DNA of 64,000 nucleotides from Sporosarcina globispora (GCF_001274725.1 NZ_LGUF01000007.1:3014077-3078076); one strand, 5' to 3'; shown: positions 1 through 8,847, counted from the stretch's first letter. Program-made: numbers and translations. The notes: generated from the sequence alone by a model not told the origin.

Positions 1-1
1 C

Positions 2-136
2 GTTCCCAGTTGCATAACAGACGCTTATCTGTCGTGGTATATAGAGGAAATAAAAAAAGATAAAGATAAACCAATGGTTATTCGGCAGCAGCGGAAAGAC
101 GAAGCAAAAGAGAGCCGTTCAGTTTCTCATCGCTAA
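2..136 (+). CDS. C-terminal end of an unidentified protein (5' partial)
   Basis: Frame 2 is open from the window edge to a TAA at 134-136. It encodes about 44 residues ending in a charged, lysine/arginine-rich tail (ends RSVSHR). No start lies inside the window and I recognise no family. The AT-rich sequence and the terminator-like hairpin further downstream fit the end of a transcription unit. It could also be a chance opening, so confidence is limited. Confidence 0.35.
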   Translation, partial: VPSCITDAYLSWYIEEIKKDKDKPMVIRQQRKDEAKESRSVSHR

Positions 137-279
137 AATCGTCTGATAAAAGAAAGTAACAACTCTTTGTGCTTGAGTATTATAGGTTACAAGGCGAACG
201 GAAAGGAGTAAATGTAGTTTTATTAAAAAGATTGATCATTTGAAACAAAGATTGATAATTTAAAATAAAGATTGATTAA

Positions 280-306
280 AAATCCTGTTTATGCAGGATT
301 TTTTTC
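280..306 (+). terminator. Rho-independent terminator
   Basis: A stem AATCCTG/CAGGATT with a short loop is followed by a run of T. It lies between the partial gene at the window start and the regulator at 486. The remaining bases of 137-485 hold only AT-rich sequence, including the likely promoter of the 486 operon; I see no gene there. Confidence 0.7.
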
Positions 307-485
307 TTTAGCCATAGGGCAGTTTCATTTTTTGGAATGTATAGTTAAGCTTCACAATCTAACAGCGCATATCATAACACAAAATGGCTTTCGGAATAAA
401 AAATCTTAGTTTATATTTACAACTGAAAAGTAAACATATACAATACAGTTAAATAAATTTAACCGGTTAAAAAGGAGAATGGTCG

Positions 486-1082
486 ATGAATCAGAAACCT
501 ATATTAATTATTGAAACGTATGATCAATTAAAAGCGATAAGTGACCCTCTTAGGACAAAAATGCTGATTTTTTTAGTGGAACAACCTCATACAGGACATA
601 TGCTTGCAAATGAATTAAATCTTTCTAGAGCTAAAATTCTTTATCATCTAAGGGAATTAGAAAAACACGGAATTATAAAGCTTGTAAAGAAAGAAGAAAG
701 GGGTGGGAACATTCTAAAATATTATCAAGCAGTGGCTAGAGGTTTTATTCCGGCTGATCATTTACTTAGTTATGTTGAATCAAAAGAGGCTACTAGGCAA
801 TCATTTTTAGAGGTTATAAACAGAGCTAAAACAAGAGTCCTAACAGCACCGGAGCAATCATTTGAATTGAACTCATCAAATGTAGAAGAGTGGTTGAATA
901 TGTCTATCCAAAGAGAATTCTCCTTGAGTAAAGAAAGATTTTTAGAGTTTACTCGCCAATATAGAGATTTATTGGATTCTCTATTGGATGAAGATTCTCA
1001 TGATAAAAATAAAGAACTTTATTACATAATGACAACAGCCTTCCAAGTAGAGGAACCACTATTCAATAAGAACAATAAATAG
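486..1082 (+). CDS. ArsR-type winged-helix transcriptional regulator
   Basis: A 198-residue protein. Residues about 10-75 form an ArsR-like winged helix (ISDPLRTKMLIFLVE, then LANELNLSRAKILYHLRELEKHGII). The C-terminal half is a helical domain of the kind seen in HTH_20/YdfF-like regulators, not a cysteine-based metal sensor, and no CxC metal site is seen. A strong AAAGGAG site lies 7-8 bases before the ATG. It is followed after 17 bases by an MFS exporter, so it very probably controls that transporter in response to a drug or other small molecule. The ligand is unknown. Confidence 0.8.
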   Translation: MNQKPILIIETYDQLKAISDPLRTKMLIFLVEQPHTGHMLANELNLSRAKILYHLRELEKHGIIKLVKKEERGGNILKYYQAVARGFIPADHLLSYVESKEATRQSFLEVINRAKTRVLTAPEQSFELNSSNVEEWLNMSIQREFSLSKERFLEFTRQYRDLLDSLLDEDSHDKNKELYYIMTTAFQVEEPLFNKNNK

Positions 1083-1099
1083 TTAAGGGAGGAATCTAA

Positions 1100-2347
1100 T
1101 TGGAGAGTCAACAAGTGTTAGATGAATCTAATCACAAGGTCAATTTTGTAGGATTGATAAAAAATCGTCCATTTATACTCTTATGGTTATCTAGTACAGC
1201 ATCTTTTTTGTCATTATCCACATATTTATTTGCAGAACAGTGGTATATCATTACTGTGCTAAATAAGGAAGCTTCACTTGGAATTGTAATGATGGCAACT
1301 ATGATTCCAAGGGTCTTATTTATGATAATAGGTGGTGTTTTGGCAGACAGGTTTAAAAAGTCACAAATAATGTTTATTTCGAGTTTGATAAGATTTTTAA
1401 TAGTACTTATTATGATTTTCTTCCTTAGCATGAGTTGGTTAGAATTATGGACATTAGTAGGTTTTGCATTAATGTTTGGTATTCTGGATGCCTTCTTCTC
1501 TCCCGCTAACACATCTTTACTTCCAATTTTGGTCCCAAAAGAAGGGCTAATACGAGCAAATTCATTGATACAGAGTTCAAATCAAATTGCAATGGTTTCT
1601 GGTCCGATGATCGGAGGGTTAATTCTCACCAAAGGATCTTTTATCCATTTGTTTCTTTCCGTAGCACTACTACTCTTTATGTCATTTTTTTTCTCTCTTT
1701 TTATAAAAGAGAAGGAAGATATAAAGCATATAAATAAGTCAGCTTTTTCAGATTTAAAGGAAGGAATTACATATGTTAGAAGTATGCAAAGTCTAAAAGG
1801 TGTTTTGATGATTCTGATTATTATAAATTTTTTATTCTTTGGCCCTTTGTTAATGGGTATTCCTCTTATCGTAGATAAGGTGATTCAGGGGAGCGCTCTG
1901 GATATGAGCTTTCTACAAAGTTCATACCAAGTTGGTATGTTAACAGGAGCATTAATTATAGGCGTATTAACCATTAAGAAAAAAAGGGGTTTATCTATAC
2001 TATTAATGATAAGCACACTAGGTGTATTACTTACGTTTCTAGGGCAAATAGAAAAGATATGGCATGGCGTACTTTTATTGATTCTAATGGGTTCTCTTTC
2101 CTCTTTTATTAATGTAATGTTAGTAACTTCTATACAAGAGAAAAGTCAGAAAGATAAAATTGGAAGGGTTATGAGTCTTGTAAGTGCATTCACTAACGGA
2201 TTAGTTCCTCTATCTTATGCTTTCGTTTCTATAGCGCTAGTTTTTAATTTTGGTATATCGAATATCATGATAACTTGTGGTATAGGAATTACTATAATAT
2301 CCTGTATTTTTATTTTGAAATCAAAAGTAATGAAAGAAGAAATATAG
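1100..2347 (+). CDS. MFS transporter, macrolide-efflux-like (MFS_3 type)
   Basis: A 415-residue membrane protein with about 12 hydrophobic segments. The MFS A-loop signature appears near residues 80-90 (GGVLADRFKKSQIMF). It resembles the MFS_3/MefA-like drug exporters common in Bacilli, which expel drugs at the expense of the proton gradient. The TTG start is chosen because AAGGGAGG lies at the right distance and the frame opens directly after the regulator gene. It is probably co-transcribed with the ArsR-type regulator. The substrate cannot be read from sequence. Confidence 0.8.
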   Translation: MESQQVLDESNHKVNFVGLIKNRPFILLWLSSTASFLSLSTYLFAEQWYIITVLNKEASLGIVMMATMIPRVLFMIIGGVLADRFKKSQIMFISSLIRFLIVLIMIFFLSMSWLELWTLVGFALMFGILDAFFSPANTSLLPILVPKEGLIRANSLIQSSNQIAMVSGPMIGGLILTKGSFIHLFLSVALLLFMSFFFSLFIKEKEDIKHINKSAFSDLKEGITYVRSMQSLKGVLMILIIINFLFFGPLLMGIPLIVDKVIQGSALDMSFLQSSYQVGMLTGALIIGVLTIKKKRGLSILLMISTLGVLLTFLGQIEKIWHGVLLLILMGSLSSFINVMLVTSIQEKSQKDKIGRVMSLVSAFTNGLVPLSYAFVSIALVFNFGISNIMITCGIGITIISCIFILKSKVMKEEI

Positions 2348-2702
2348 GACTTGAAATTCTACCAAGAAATGGTCAAACTTTATTATAAAAAATTGTTATT
2401 CACTCAAACTTTTTTTCAAAATAACGGTTTTTATTGCTGTTAGTATAGGATTGAAGATGGGTTTTAATCACTCTTTATTTTGAAGCTACAGTAAAAGCTA
2501 TGTACGCAAGAATAATGAATAACCTTTTTCTATTGCTTCTATGCTTTGCCGTTTATTCTATTCAAACGGTCTCCATATAAGGATAGTTCAGGAACCTTTT
2601 TTGCTGATCTTTATTGCACTAACGCTCCCCGTTACTTTAAGTACAATTCTTCAATTTATATTTTTTAACTGCATCTCGAACAGATAAAATTTATTCAGTT
2701 GA
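2348..2702. other. Intergenic stretch without a recognisable gene
   Basis: This AT-rich DNA follows the MFS gene. It includes a segment near 2615-2660 (a GCACTAACGCTCCCC-like string) of a kind I associate with dispersed intergenic repeats in Bacillus, but no second copy is visible here. No supported coding frame is present. Confidence 0.4.
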
Positions 2703-2900
2703 ATTCGAGAAGATCGTGGTGTTACAAATGAGGAATTGAATCTGAAGGATGTTTCTCAAAAAGCAGGTTTATCTACCTTTCATTTCCATAAAATCTTTAA
2801 AAATGTGGTAGGGGAAACGTTAAAACAATATGGTACTATGCAAAAGCTGAAAACTTCAATTTCACATTCCGGGATAAAAATTAAAAAGTGTCTTTATTAA
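2703..2900 (+). pseudogene. AraC-family regulator HTH fragment
   Basis: The frame 2703-2900 reads an AraC-type first helix-turn-helix (ELNLKDVSQKAGLSTFHFHK, then IFKNVVGETLKQY). There is no start codon or N-terminal domain, and it degenerates after the HTH. The matching pattern is L..va..agyS..hFhriFk..vGetl..Y. It is a remnant, not a functional gene. Confidence 0.65.
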
Positions 2901-2996
2901 TTCTATTAAAAAAGGCGAACTTACCCTATCATTCGTACAAGTCTAACTATCAAGCTTGAATATACTAATGTGACTAAAATAATAAGGAGTGATCTA

Positions 2997-3695
2997 ATGG
3001 AACGTCCATTTTATGATTATGACAAGAGCTATAAGCATTATCCTAATGACCATCACCGTTTTTATCACGATAATAAATTTAGTGATAACAAAAAGGATGA
3101 TGATAAAAAAGGTTTGTTAACTGAATTTGATTTCGATGAATTTAACCAAAACCAAAATCCGATCATAGATGGTTCTTTCAGGGGTGGTGTTTCTTTAATT
3201 CCTCTTGCCAATACAGACCTTTGTATTGATGATAAGTGTGATCATGTTTTATTGAATGCGGCAATAAACTGGGGCCCGACAGGAACATTTACTGTGACAG
3301 TGCCTTTAGCGAGTCCTACTGGAACCTTTTCTTTTTCTGGAGCAATACAAGCTAGATTTACAATTTGGAGAGGGAATCCTTCTACTCCTAACGACAAAAC
3401 CGTACCACTTTGTTCCTTTATTGATTCGTCGCCTTCTAACATAACTGGTTTGGCAGTTGTCGATGCTGATCCTGCAACAGACGGTGTTCAACCCGGTCTT
3501 GCTATAACAGCCGGATTTGCTCCTGTTACCACCGATTTTAAGTGTGTAGATGAGAATCCAAAATGCGGAGAAGTTGAATATTTTCTTACTATGAATATTT
3601 TAACTTTTCTTCCAGCAAATATTGCTTTAACAGGTGCCACAGCTGTAACTTTGACAGCTATGGAAATCAAAAAAAATGATGACGACTGCTGTTAA
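2997..3695 (+). CDS. Hypothetical protein, possible spore-surface/exosporium protein
   Basis: A protein of 232 residues from the ATG at 2997, chosen because AAGGAGTGAT sits just upstream; an in-frame ATG at 2970 lacks a good site. The N-terminus is hydrophilic and rich in Tyr/His/Asp/Lys with no signal peptide. Residues from about 60 form a beta-rich domain (GPTGTFTVTVPLASPTGTF) with cysteines in CIDDKC, FKCVDENPKC and a terminal DDCC. Cysteine-rich, signal-less, beta-rich proteins of this type occur on Bacillus spore surfaces (compare the exosporium and endospore appendage families), but I do not recognise a specific family. The function is inferred only from this general resemblance. Confidence 0.55.
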   Translation: MERPFYDYDKSYKHYPNDHHRFYHDNKFSDNKKDDDKKGLLTEFDFDEFNQNQNPIIDGSFRGGVSLIPLANTDLCIDDKCDHVLLNAAINWGPTGTFTVTVPLASPTGTFSFSGAIQARFTIWRGNPSTPNDKTVPLCSFIDSSPSNITGLAVVDADPATDGVQPGLAITAGFAPVTTDFKCVDENPKCGEVEYFLTMNILTFLPANIALTGATAVTLTAMEIKKNDDDCC

Positions 3696-3710
3696 TTAAT
3701 CTGAAAACAA

Positions 3711-3779
3711 TCAATCCTTCTCGATATAAAAAATTTCCTTTGAGACATCTAAACCAACGAATTTTTGTACAACCTTCAT
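3711..3779 (-). pseudogene. IS110-family transposase N-terminal remnant
   Basis: On the minus strand an AAAGGAGC site precedes an ATG and 22 codons reading FVGLDVSKE, the hallmark start of IS110-type DEDD transposases. A TGA follows. Nothing of the remaining ~380 residues is visible. It abuts the 3' end of the gene at 2997. Confidence 0.7.
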
Positions 3780-3921
3780 AATAATTAGCTCCTTTCGTTT
3801 GTAGCTCTACACTTGGTAGATGGTATTGGTCGTGCAGTACCATTATGGACAAGTGTAATCTACGTTAAGCGAACTGGAGCTTTTTTGTTCATTATGACTA
3901 ATTTGGCCAGCACAACAAGAT

Positions 3922-4044
3922 TTATTTAAAAAATCTCGCAAAGAATCCTTTTTTCTTTTCTTCTTGAGCACTAGCAATTTCCTTTTTTACTTCTATATAC
4001 AACAATCGTTGTAAGTCAACTAACTTGGCTAATCTTATTTGCAT
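3922..4044 (-). CDS. Possible 40-residue basic/amphipathic small protein
   Basis: A minus-strand ORF from the ATG at 4044 gives 40 residues that look like one amphipathic helix (LAKLVDLQRLLYIEVKKEIA) followed by a basic, aromatic tail (KKKGFFARFFK). The upstream site is weak (AAGTGGGG). Composition looks coding, but it may be a relic of the neighbouring insertion sequence. The family is not recognised. Confidence 0.3.
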   Translation of the reverse strand: MQIRLAKLVDLQRLLYIEVKKEIASAQEEKKKGFFARFFK

Positions 4045-4299
4045 CTATTTCCCCACTTCTTTTTATCGTACCAGTTTTCAATTAAAAACTACCGTTTGTT
4101 AAAGAAGCTCTTCTGTTTGTTATGCTTTAGACAAGGATAACCCTGCTTTTTTTAATGCCTACCAGGAAAATATTGGATGTACCTATAGATATTAAGTTAC
4201 ATTCTTTAATTAAATTCCTGAGAAGCCATTTTTGAAGCTCTTTCGCAATTTCAATATTCCGCAAAAGGGCGCTTTTGTTTAATATCCAAAATTATTAAA

Positions 4300-4353
4300 A
4301 GCTGAAAATATGCAATTTTTCATTCGTTTTTTGCATATTTTCAAGCTTTTTTA
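4300..4353 (+). terminator. Long hairpin with T-run
   Basis: Perfect 12-bp arms GAAAATATGCAA (4304-4315) and TTGCATATTTTC (4331-4342), extended by AGC/GCT pairing, are followed by a T-run. No intact gene lies just upstream, so the terminator appears orphaned. Between 4045 and 4714 no gene is visible. Confidence 0.5.
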
Positions 4354-4498
4354 TATTCAAAAAACATACTGCCAAAAACGCCATTTTTTGAATGCCAAAT
4401 TGGAGAGTCTTTCTTTTTATGTGTAGGATCAAATGTCCGCTAATGCTAATTGCGTGATTTTGTTCCATTGCTATAGACCCCTAAATGATAAAAAACGT

Positions 4499-4542
4499 CA
4501 AAGAGCCAAACCTTTGGTACTATTGGATTTGGCTCTTTGTCT
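4499..4542 (+). terminator. Perfect 12-bp inverted repeat, terminator-like
   Basis: CAAAGAGCCAAA (4499-4510) pairs with TTTGGCTCTTTG (4528-4539). Only a short T-rich tail follows. It is probably a remnant terminator of a lost gene. Confidence 0.5.
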
Positions 4543-4714
4543 TACTTTCGAAAATGCTTAATTAGGTTAACTAGATTTGTATACAGTATTCATGTGATAC
4601 TTTGGGACTTTGTTTTGCAATCGGATGAACCCTCTTAATTAAAAAGATAAGTGCCGTTCCCATATCTTCTAAATTTCATAATTTATATCAAAACTATGAA
4701 AGGATTGATGAGCA

Positions 4715-6046
4715 TTGTTTGGGTTTTCGATGGTCCAAATGTTACGAGTTCATGCTGATAGGTTGGAAAAGCCACTACGTGAACAAATACTAAATCTTTA
4801 TAAGCCATTCAAATGGACACCGTGTTTTTTGCATAACATGTTTGAGGGTTTTATTAAACGTGGAAAAAAGCTTTCTGTTATTATTGAGTTTGAAAAGGAC
4901 TGCTATAAGGCTGGCTGCAGTGAGGTAAAGAAAGTAATGAATAATCACTTCTTAAATAAATTGAAACGAGATTTTCCAAGAGTTTCCTGATGTAGTGCTA
5001 ATGTCACTCCAAACGGTTTAGAAGAGATGCTTTCAAGCTGTAAGTATATCCGAAGAATCTATTTAAATAGGGAGGTTAAGGCCCTGCTTAATGTAGCCGT
5101 ACCTTCTGCAAATGCAAAAAATGTTGTGAGAAATAACACTACTTTAACAGGAAATTGAGTTACCATTGCTATAGTGGATACAGGAATCTATTCACACCAG
5201 GATCTGTCTGGAAGGATTATAAATTTTGTAGATTTTATCAATAACAGACCAGATCCTTACGATGATAATGGTCACGGAACTCACTGCGCAGGAGATGCAG
5301 CAGGAAATGGGGCTGCTTCTTCATCTAAATATGCAGGGCCAGCTCCAAAAGCGAATCTTATTGGTGTAAAAGTGTTAGATAAATTGGGTTCAGGTTCTTT
5401 AGAAACGGTCATGGATGGGGTTGAGTGGTGTATTCAATATAATGAAAATAACCCTGAAAATAAAATTGACATCATCAGTATGTCATTAGGCAGTACTGCA
5501 CAGCAATTTGACGATGAAAATAGTGATCCAATGGTAAAAATAGTAGAGGAAGCATGGGCTTCAGGTATAGTTGTCTGTGTGGCAGCTGGAAATGAAGGTC
5601 CAGAAGCAAGGACAATAGCTAGTCCGGGGATTAGTGATCAAGTAATTACAGTTGGAGCATTAGACGACCGTAATACACCTGAGACAAGAAGCGATGATGA
5701 TGTGGCCAGCTTTTCAAGCAGGGGACCAACAATATATAATACGACAAAACCAGATATTTTAGCACCTGGTGTAAACATTGTGTCTTTACGTTCTCCTAAC
5801 TCCTATTTGGATAAACTGCAAAAATCGAGCAGAGTAGAGAATGATTACTTTGTTCTATCGGGCACTTCGATGGCAACACCAATATGTGCAGGAATAGCAG
5901 CTTTAATTAAACAGCAAGATCCTACTCTTTCACCTCAACAAGTAAAGGACTTACTTAAAAATGGTGCAGATTTATGGAGAGATAAAGAGGACAATATATA
6001 CGGTACTGGCTATATTAACGCAAATACCTCTATTCCTTCTGATTAA
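4715..6046 (+). pseudogene. aprX: AprX-type intracellular S8 serine protease with two in-frame UGA codons
   Basis: Read straight through in one frame, 4715-6046 gives 443 codons, the length of B. subtilis AprX (442 aa, from memory), and the whole sequence follows that protein, starting MFGFSMVQM. The catalytic triad is intact: Asp155 (VDTGIY), His190 (NGHGTHC) and Ser385 (SGTSMATP). The frame is broken by TGA at 4988-4990, where AprX has Cys, and TGA at 5156-5158, where a Gly is expected (LTGxGVT). No frameshift exists. Either the gene has been killed twice by point mutation, or only the ATG-initiated 290-residue catalytic part (5174-6046) is made; that part lacks the N-terminal region and begins just before Asp155. 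The cytoplasmic protease role is inferred from the family. Confidence 0.85.
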
Positions 6047-6106
6047 CTTACCTGTATGAAAAACTAAATATCACAATTATTATTGATCTTCAGCAAATGG
6101 GCGCTT

Positions 6107-6235
6107 CTGCGGCTGAGCAAGGTCGTATCATATAACAGGTGGGATTCCCGTCGAGTAAGAACTAGCCATTCGCACGTAACGAGTCTTGGAGGACTAAAGG
6201 TAACTTTAGTTTTTAAGCGTAGACAGTGAGGTGGA
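6107..6235 (+). mobile_element. Group II intron domain I fragment (relic)
   Basis: About 130 bases are closely similar to the 5' part of the outer group II intron at 17030-17155 (shared stretches include GAGTAAGAACTAGCCATTCG and TTAAGCGTAGACAGT). The similarity stops abruptly at both ends and no ORF or domain V follows. The sequence 3' of it (6236-6286) is not recognisably intron. The fragment at 8291-8400 continues where this one ends. Confidence 0.8.
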
Positions 6236-6286
6236 GCAGCCGTCAAGGCTGAGAATCTTATGGTGTGAAAGTCTCCTGCTTTTTCT

Positions 6287-6324
6287 GGGGTAGCGTCTGG
6301 GAGTTTTCCAACGCTACCCTTTAT
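6287..6324 (+). repeat. Tn3-family-type terminal inverted repeat (solo)
   Basis: GGGGTAGCGTC begins a ~33-bp sequence that also folds back on itself (GGGTAGCGT/ACGCTACCC). The GGGGTAGCGTC start matches the ends of Tn1546-like Tn3-family transposons as I remember them. A Tn3 transposase remnant lies 130 bp downstream. Bases 6325-6448 show no gene. Confidence 0.55.
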
Positions 6325-6448
6325 TCATAACTCAAAGTTTCGACACTGTTTTTTTAAAGTACTGAATTATCAAGGCGATGGGAGGTGTCAAAACTTAGCG
6401 TCGAAAGTAAAAATATGATATGAGATATTAGAAGAATTTTGTACTCTT

Positions 6449-6720
6449 TTACAAAAGGGTCGTGATTGTTGTACCATCATCCTCATATAAGTACTTTTTC
6501 CAGCGATTTGAAATAAAATCCACAGGTAAGTCATCGGGTACTTTTCGCTTGCCGGATTCGTTCATTCCCCGTATGATCTCGGCAGCCTGTAAAAGTGGTT
6601 CATTTGCCTTCGTAGAATGAAATTCCATTACCCTTAATAGTGTCGGCGTGTACTTTCTTAGTGAATAAAATCTTTTTTGCAGCGAGTCTAGATAATCATT
6701 ATCCGCTGGGCGCTCAGCAA
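6449..6720 (-). pseudogene. Tn3-family transposase (TnpA) internal fragment
   Basis: The minus-strand frame ending at the TAA at 6449-6451 reads YLDSLQKRFYSLRKYTPTLL, then LLQAAEIIRGMN, GKRKVPDDLPVDF and RWKKYLY. This is a conserved internal stretch of Tn3-family TnpA proteins. No start or catalytic C-terminus is present. Its 5' side is fused to the beginning of an unrelated transporter gene (6721-6792). Confidence 0.75.
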
Positions 6721-6792
6721 GGCAAAAATAAATGCATTCGGTAAGTACTTTTCAACACCAACTTTAAAGCTTTGTGAAACGGATCTTAACAT
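6721..6792 (-). pseudogene. N-terminal stub of a short-chain fatty acid transporter (AtoE-like)
   Basis: An AAGGAGGA site precedes an ATG at 6792 and about 24 codons reading VEKYLPNAFIFA, resembling the conserved start of AtoE-type short-chain fatty acid permeases. The sequence then switches into Tn3 transposase. It is divergent from the TetR gene at 6992, and the shared intergenic region holds two operator-like palindromes. The original arrangement was probably a fatty-acid transporter divergent from its regulator. Confidence 0.5.
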
Positions 6793-6905
6793 CTAAATCC
6801 TCCTTCTTTTAATCTGGAACTATGACTTGGTAACTCTCTTGTAATGAAGCGCTTACATTTTAAAGAAAAATAGGTTGACGAAGCTGCAAACACTTGAGAA
6901 TATAT

Positions 6906-6945
6906 AAACTATAGTCTATGAGTGTAGTTTTACAAACCGCAGTCT
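6906..6945. promoter_or_regulatory. Pair of TetR-type operators in front of the TetR gene
   Basis: Two imperfect 12-bp palindromes, AAACTATAGTCT (6906-6917) and AAACCGCAGTCT (6934-6945), lie 28 bp apart between the atoE stub and the TetR gene. On the minus strand they read AGACTGCGGTTT and AGACTATAGTTT. Each differs by one base from the perfect palindromes AGACTGCGGTCT and AGACTATAGTCT at 35352-35392. Autoregulation by the adjacent TetR protein is the simplest reading. Confidence 0.65.
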
Positions 6946-6991
6946 AATCGTTAATTTTATTTTTAATTTTCTGAAAAGAGGTGATTGTCGG

Positions 6992-7585
6992 GTGAATAAA
7001 AGGCAGCTGCAAGCATTAGAGACAAAGAAAAGAATTTTAAATGTGGCATTGGAGCTTTTTCAAGAGAAGAGCTTCAGCAATGTAACAGTCGATGAGATTA
7101 TTGAAAAATCCCAAACATCCAAAGGCGCATTTTACAATCATTTTAAAAGCAAACATGATATATTCTTTGAAAAATTTCAGGAAGTGGACCATTATTATGT
7201 TCAAGAATTAGAGCCGCAATTTCATTTGTTCAACTCTGCAGAGGAAAAACTGCGATGGTTTTTCTTTAAACAGATGGAATATATTGAGGCCAATCTCGGC
7301 TGGGACGTTATAAGAACTATTTATGAGCATGAGCTCAATGTAGAAGCTGATAGCTTTTTTTTAATACCTGATAGACCGCTTTATCAAATCCTTGGAAAGT
7401 TATGTGATGAAGGAAAAAGGGATGGGGAACTCCGCAGGAACCTTTCCACTCCGGAAATGGTTAATATCTTCGCCCGCAGCATAAGAGGAATTCTATATGA
7501 CTGGGGCATCAATAAAGGTGCTTTTTCACTGCAAAATGAACAGAGGTTTTTATTTGATGCTGTGATCAAAGGGCTAAAAAAGTAA
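6992..7585 (+). CDS. TetR/AcrR-family transcriptional repressor
   Basis: A 197-residue protein. Residues about 8-55 form the TetR DNA-binding domain (ILNVALELFQEKSFSNVTVD, then KGAFYNHFKSKHDIF). The C-terminal ligand domain is unassigned. The GTG start is supported by AGAGGTGAT upstream. Operator-like palindromes in front of it recur at the promoter of the acyl-CoA ligase operon at 35445, so it probably represses fatty acid degradation genes and senses an acyl-CoA, in the manner of FadR/YsiA-type TetR proteins. Its 3' end overlaps the last codons of the convergent cotA fragment by 12 bp. Confidence 0.85.
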   Translation: MNKRQLQALETKKRILNVALELFQEKSFSNVTVDEIIEKSQTSKGAFYNHFKSKHDIFFEKFQEVDHYYVQELEPQFHLFNSAEEKLRWFFFKQMEYIEANLGWDVIRTIYEHELNVEADSFFLIPDRPLYQILGKLCDEGKRDGELRRNLSTPEMVNIFARSIRGILYDWGINKGAFSLQNEQRFLFDAVIKGLKK

Positions 7586-8176
7586 AAGATTAAAAGGTAG
7601 CATAAGAGGGACCTCATATTTACCACTAGGTAAATTCATTAATCGTTCCCTTTGATCTCTGATGAGATAGAACCCTGCCAATCCAGCATAGATATTTAGC
7701 CTAGAGATACCGAGCGCATGGTCATGATACCAGAGTGTACAAGCATGATTGCAATTATTATATTGGTATACTTGCTTATTGAAATATCGTCCAACTTGTT
7801 TAAATCCCTTTGTAAACCAAGCCTCTGGGTACCCATCGCTTTCCCATTCAACACAAGCACCGTGCACATGTACCACGGTTCGAACTTCCGGTACGTCCCT
7901 ATGTGCACCGTGTACCGTATAGTCTATAGGTAAAAGATGCTTATCTGGGAGATTGTTGATCCATTTAATAAAAACTTTTTCTCCACTTTCTACTTGAATA
8001 GTAGGTCCTGGGTAGCTGCCTTCGTACCCCCAGACCGTTGTATCATTTAACTCACTGTGGAGTGATTGCTTAAATTCTGTCATATTCACTTCATAATACG
8101 TATAATACTGATCTTTCCATTGAGGTATTAATATAGGGGGAATGGGGAGTTCGTCTGCAAATTTTGAGAGAATCAT
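7574..8176 (-). pseudogene. cotA: CotA-type spore-coat laccase, N-terminal 40 percent only
   Basis: 200 codons match the first cupredoxin domain of CotA-type multicopper oxidases. Copper ligand motifs HVHG (in VVHVHGACVEWESDGYPEAW) and WYHDHALGISRLN are present. The protein ends shortly after KYEVPLM in an unrelated tail (LPFNLLLF), whereas CotA is about 510 residues, so the second and third domains with the type 1 copper site are missing. A good AAGGAGCG site precedes the ATG at 8176. It cannot be a working laccase. The truncation point lies against the TetR gene end, which indicates a deletion or rearrangement. Confidence 0.85.
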
Positions 8177-8290
8177 ATTTTCGCTCCTTTATCATAATTA
8201 CCTTCTTTCTAATGGGTATAACTATGACAAGCTCTCTATGACAAATTCAAAAGGTAATTGCAGTTGGCAAAAAACAGTCAGGATTTTAAT

Positions 8291-8400
8291 AGTTTTAAGC
8301 GTAGACAGTGAGGTGGCGGGCCGAAAGCCTAATGGTTGAAGGGATTGAGCTCCATAATGATTGTAGTTCGAGAGGGCTGAAATTTTATTAGTGCAGAAAA
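8291..8400 (+). mobile_element. Second group II intron domain I fragment (relic)
   Basis: The sequence matches the outer intron at about 17130-17250 (AAGCGTAGACAGT, GGCGGGCCGAAAGCC, GGTTGAAGGGATTGAGCTCC). It starts about where the 6107-6235 relic ends and shares its variant base (GACAGTGAGG instead of GACAGTTAGG). The two relics are therefore probably pieces of one lost copy, now separated by 2 kb. Confidence 0.8.
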
Positions 8401-8431
8401 ATACTTTCCGAAAGTCCTTTATAATCACACA

Positions 8432-8463
8432 AAACACCGTCCAGTTAACTAGACGGTGTTTAA
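8432..8463. terminator. Hairpin terminator
   Basis: AAACACCGTC (8432-8441) pairs with GACGGTGTTT (8452-8461). It has no intact partner gene. Bases 8464-8847 contain possible short coding scraps but nothing identifiable. Confidence 0.5.
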
Positions 8464-8847
8464 TTGCAACCTCTTATTCAGAATCTGCTTTACGGTATAT
8501 CGTAGCTTAGAAAGGCTCCTTTAATCCGACAGGAAGATAAGGAGAAATATACATGCTTGGAAGCGATTGACCAGCCGGATGTCACCATGCTGTCGGTAAT
8601 CATCACGTCTACTTTTTCTTCAGCAACCATGTCGTTAGAAAACGAGTGATCCCAATGACTTAGGGGCAGTTAGAAAGCGTCTCCCTTATTGTAAATCCAC
8701 TTTTCTTTTAATTTATAATTATAGATGCAGAAACAGAAGGAATTTTAATCCTACTTTTTTTATGTAGTTAACAGGATTCTGAAGAAGCTCAGAACGTTGA
8801 TTCATCAAAGATGTATAAAATTCTATATAAACCGTAAAAAAATGAAC

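Noticed and set aside
4988-4990. UGA at a position where AprX has cysteine: possible selenocysteine codon
   Set aside because: The second UGA in the same gene falls at a glycine position, no SECIS-like hairpin is evident directly after the codon, and other relics in the region also carry UGA. Nonsense mutation is simpler.
6064-6246. 60-residue minus-strand ORF
   Set aside because: It lies antisense to the group II intron relic, which explains the sequence as structured RNA-coding DNA.
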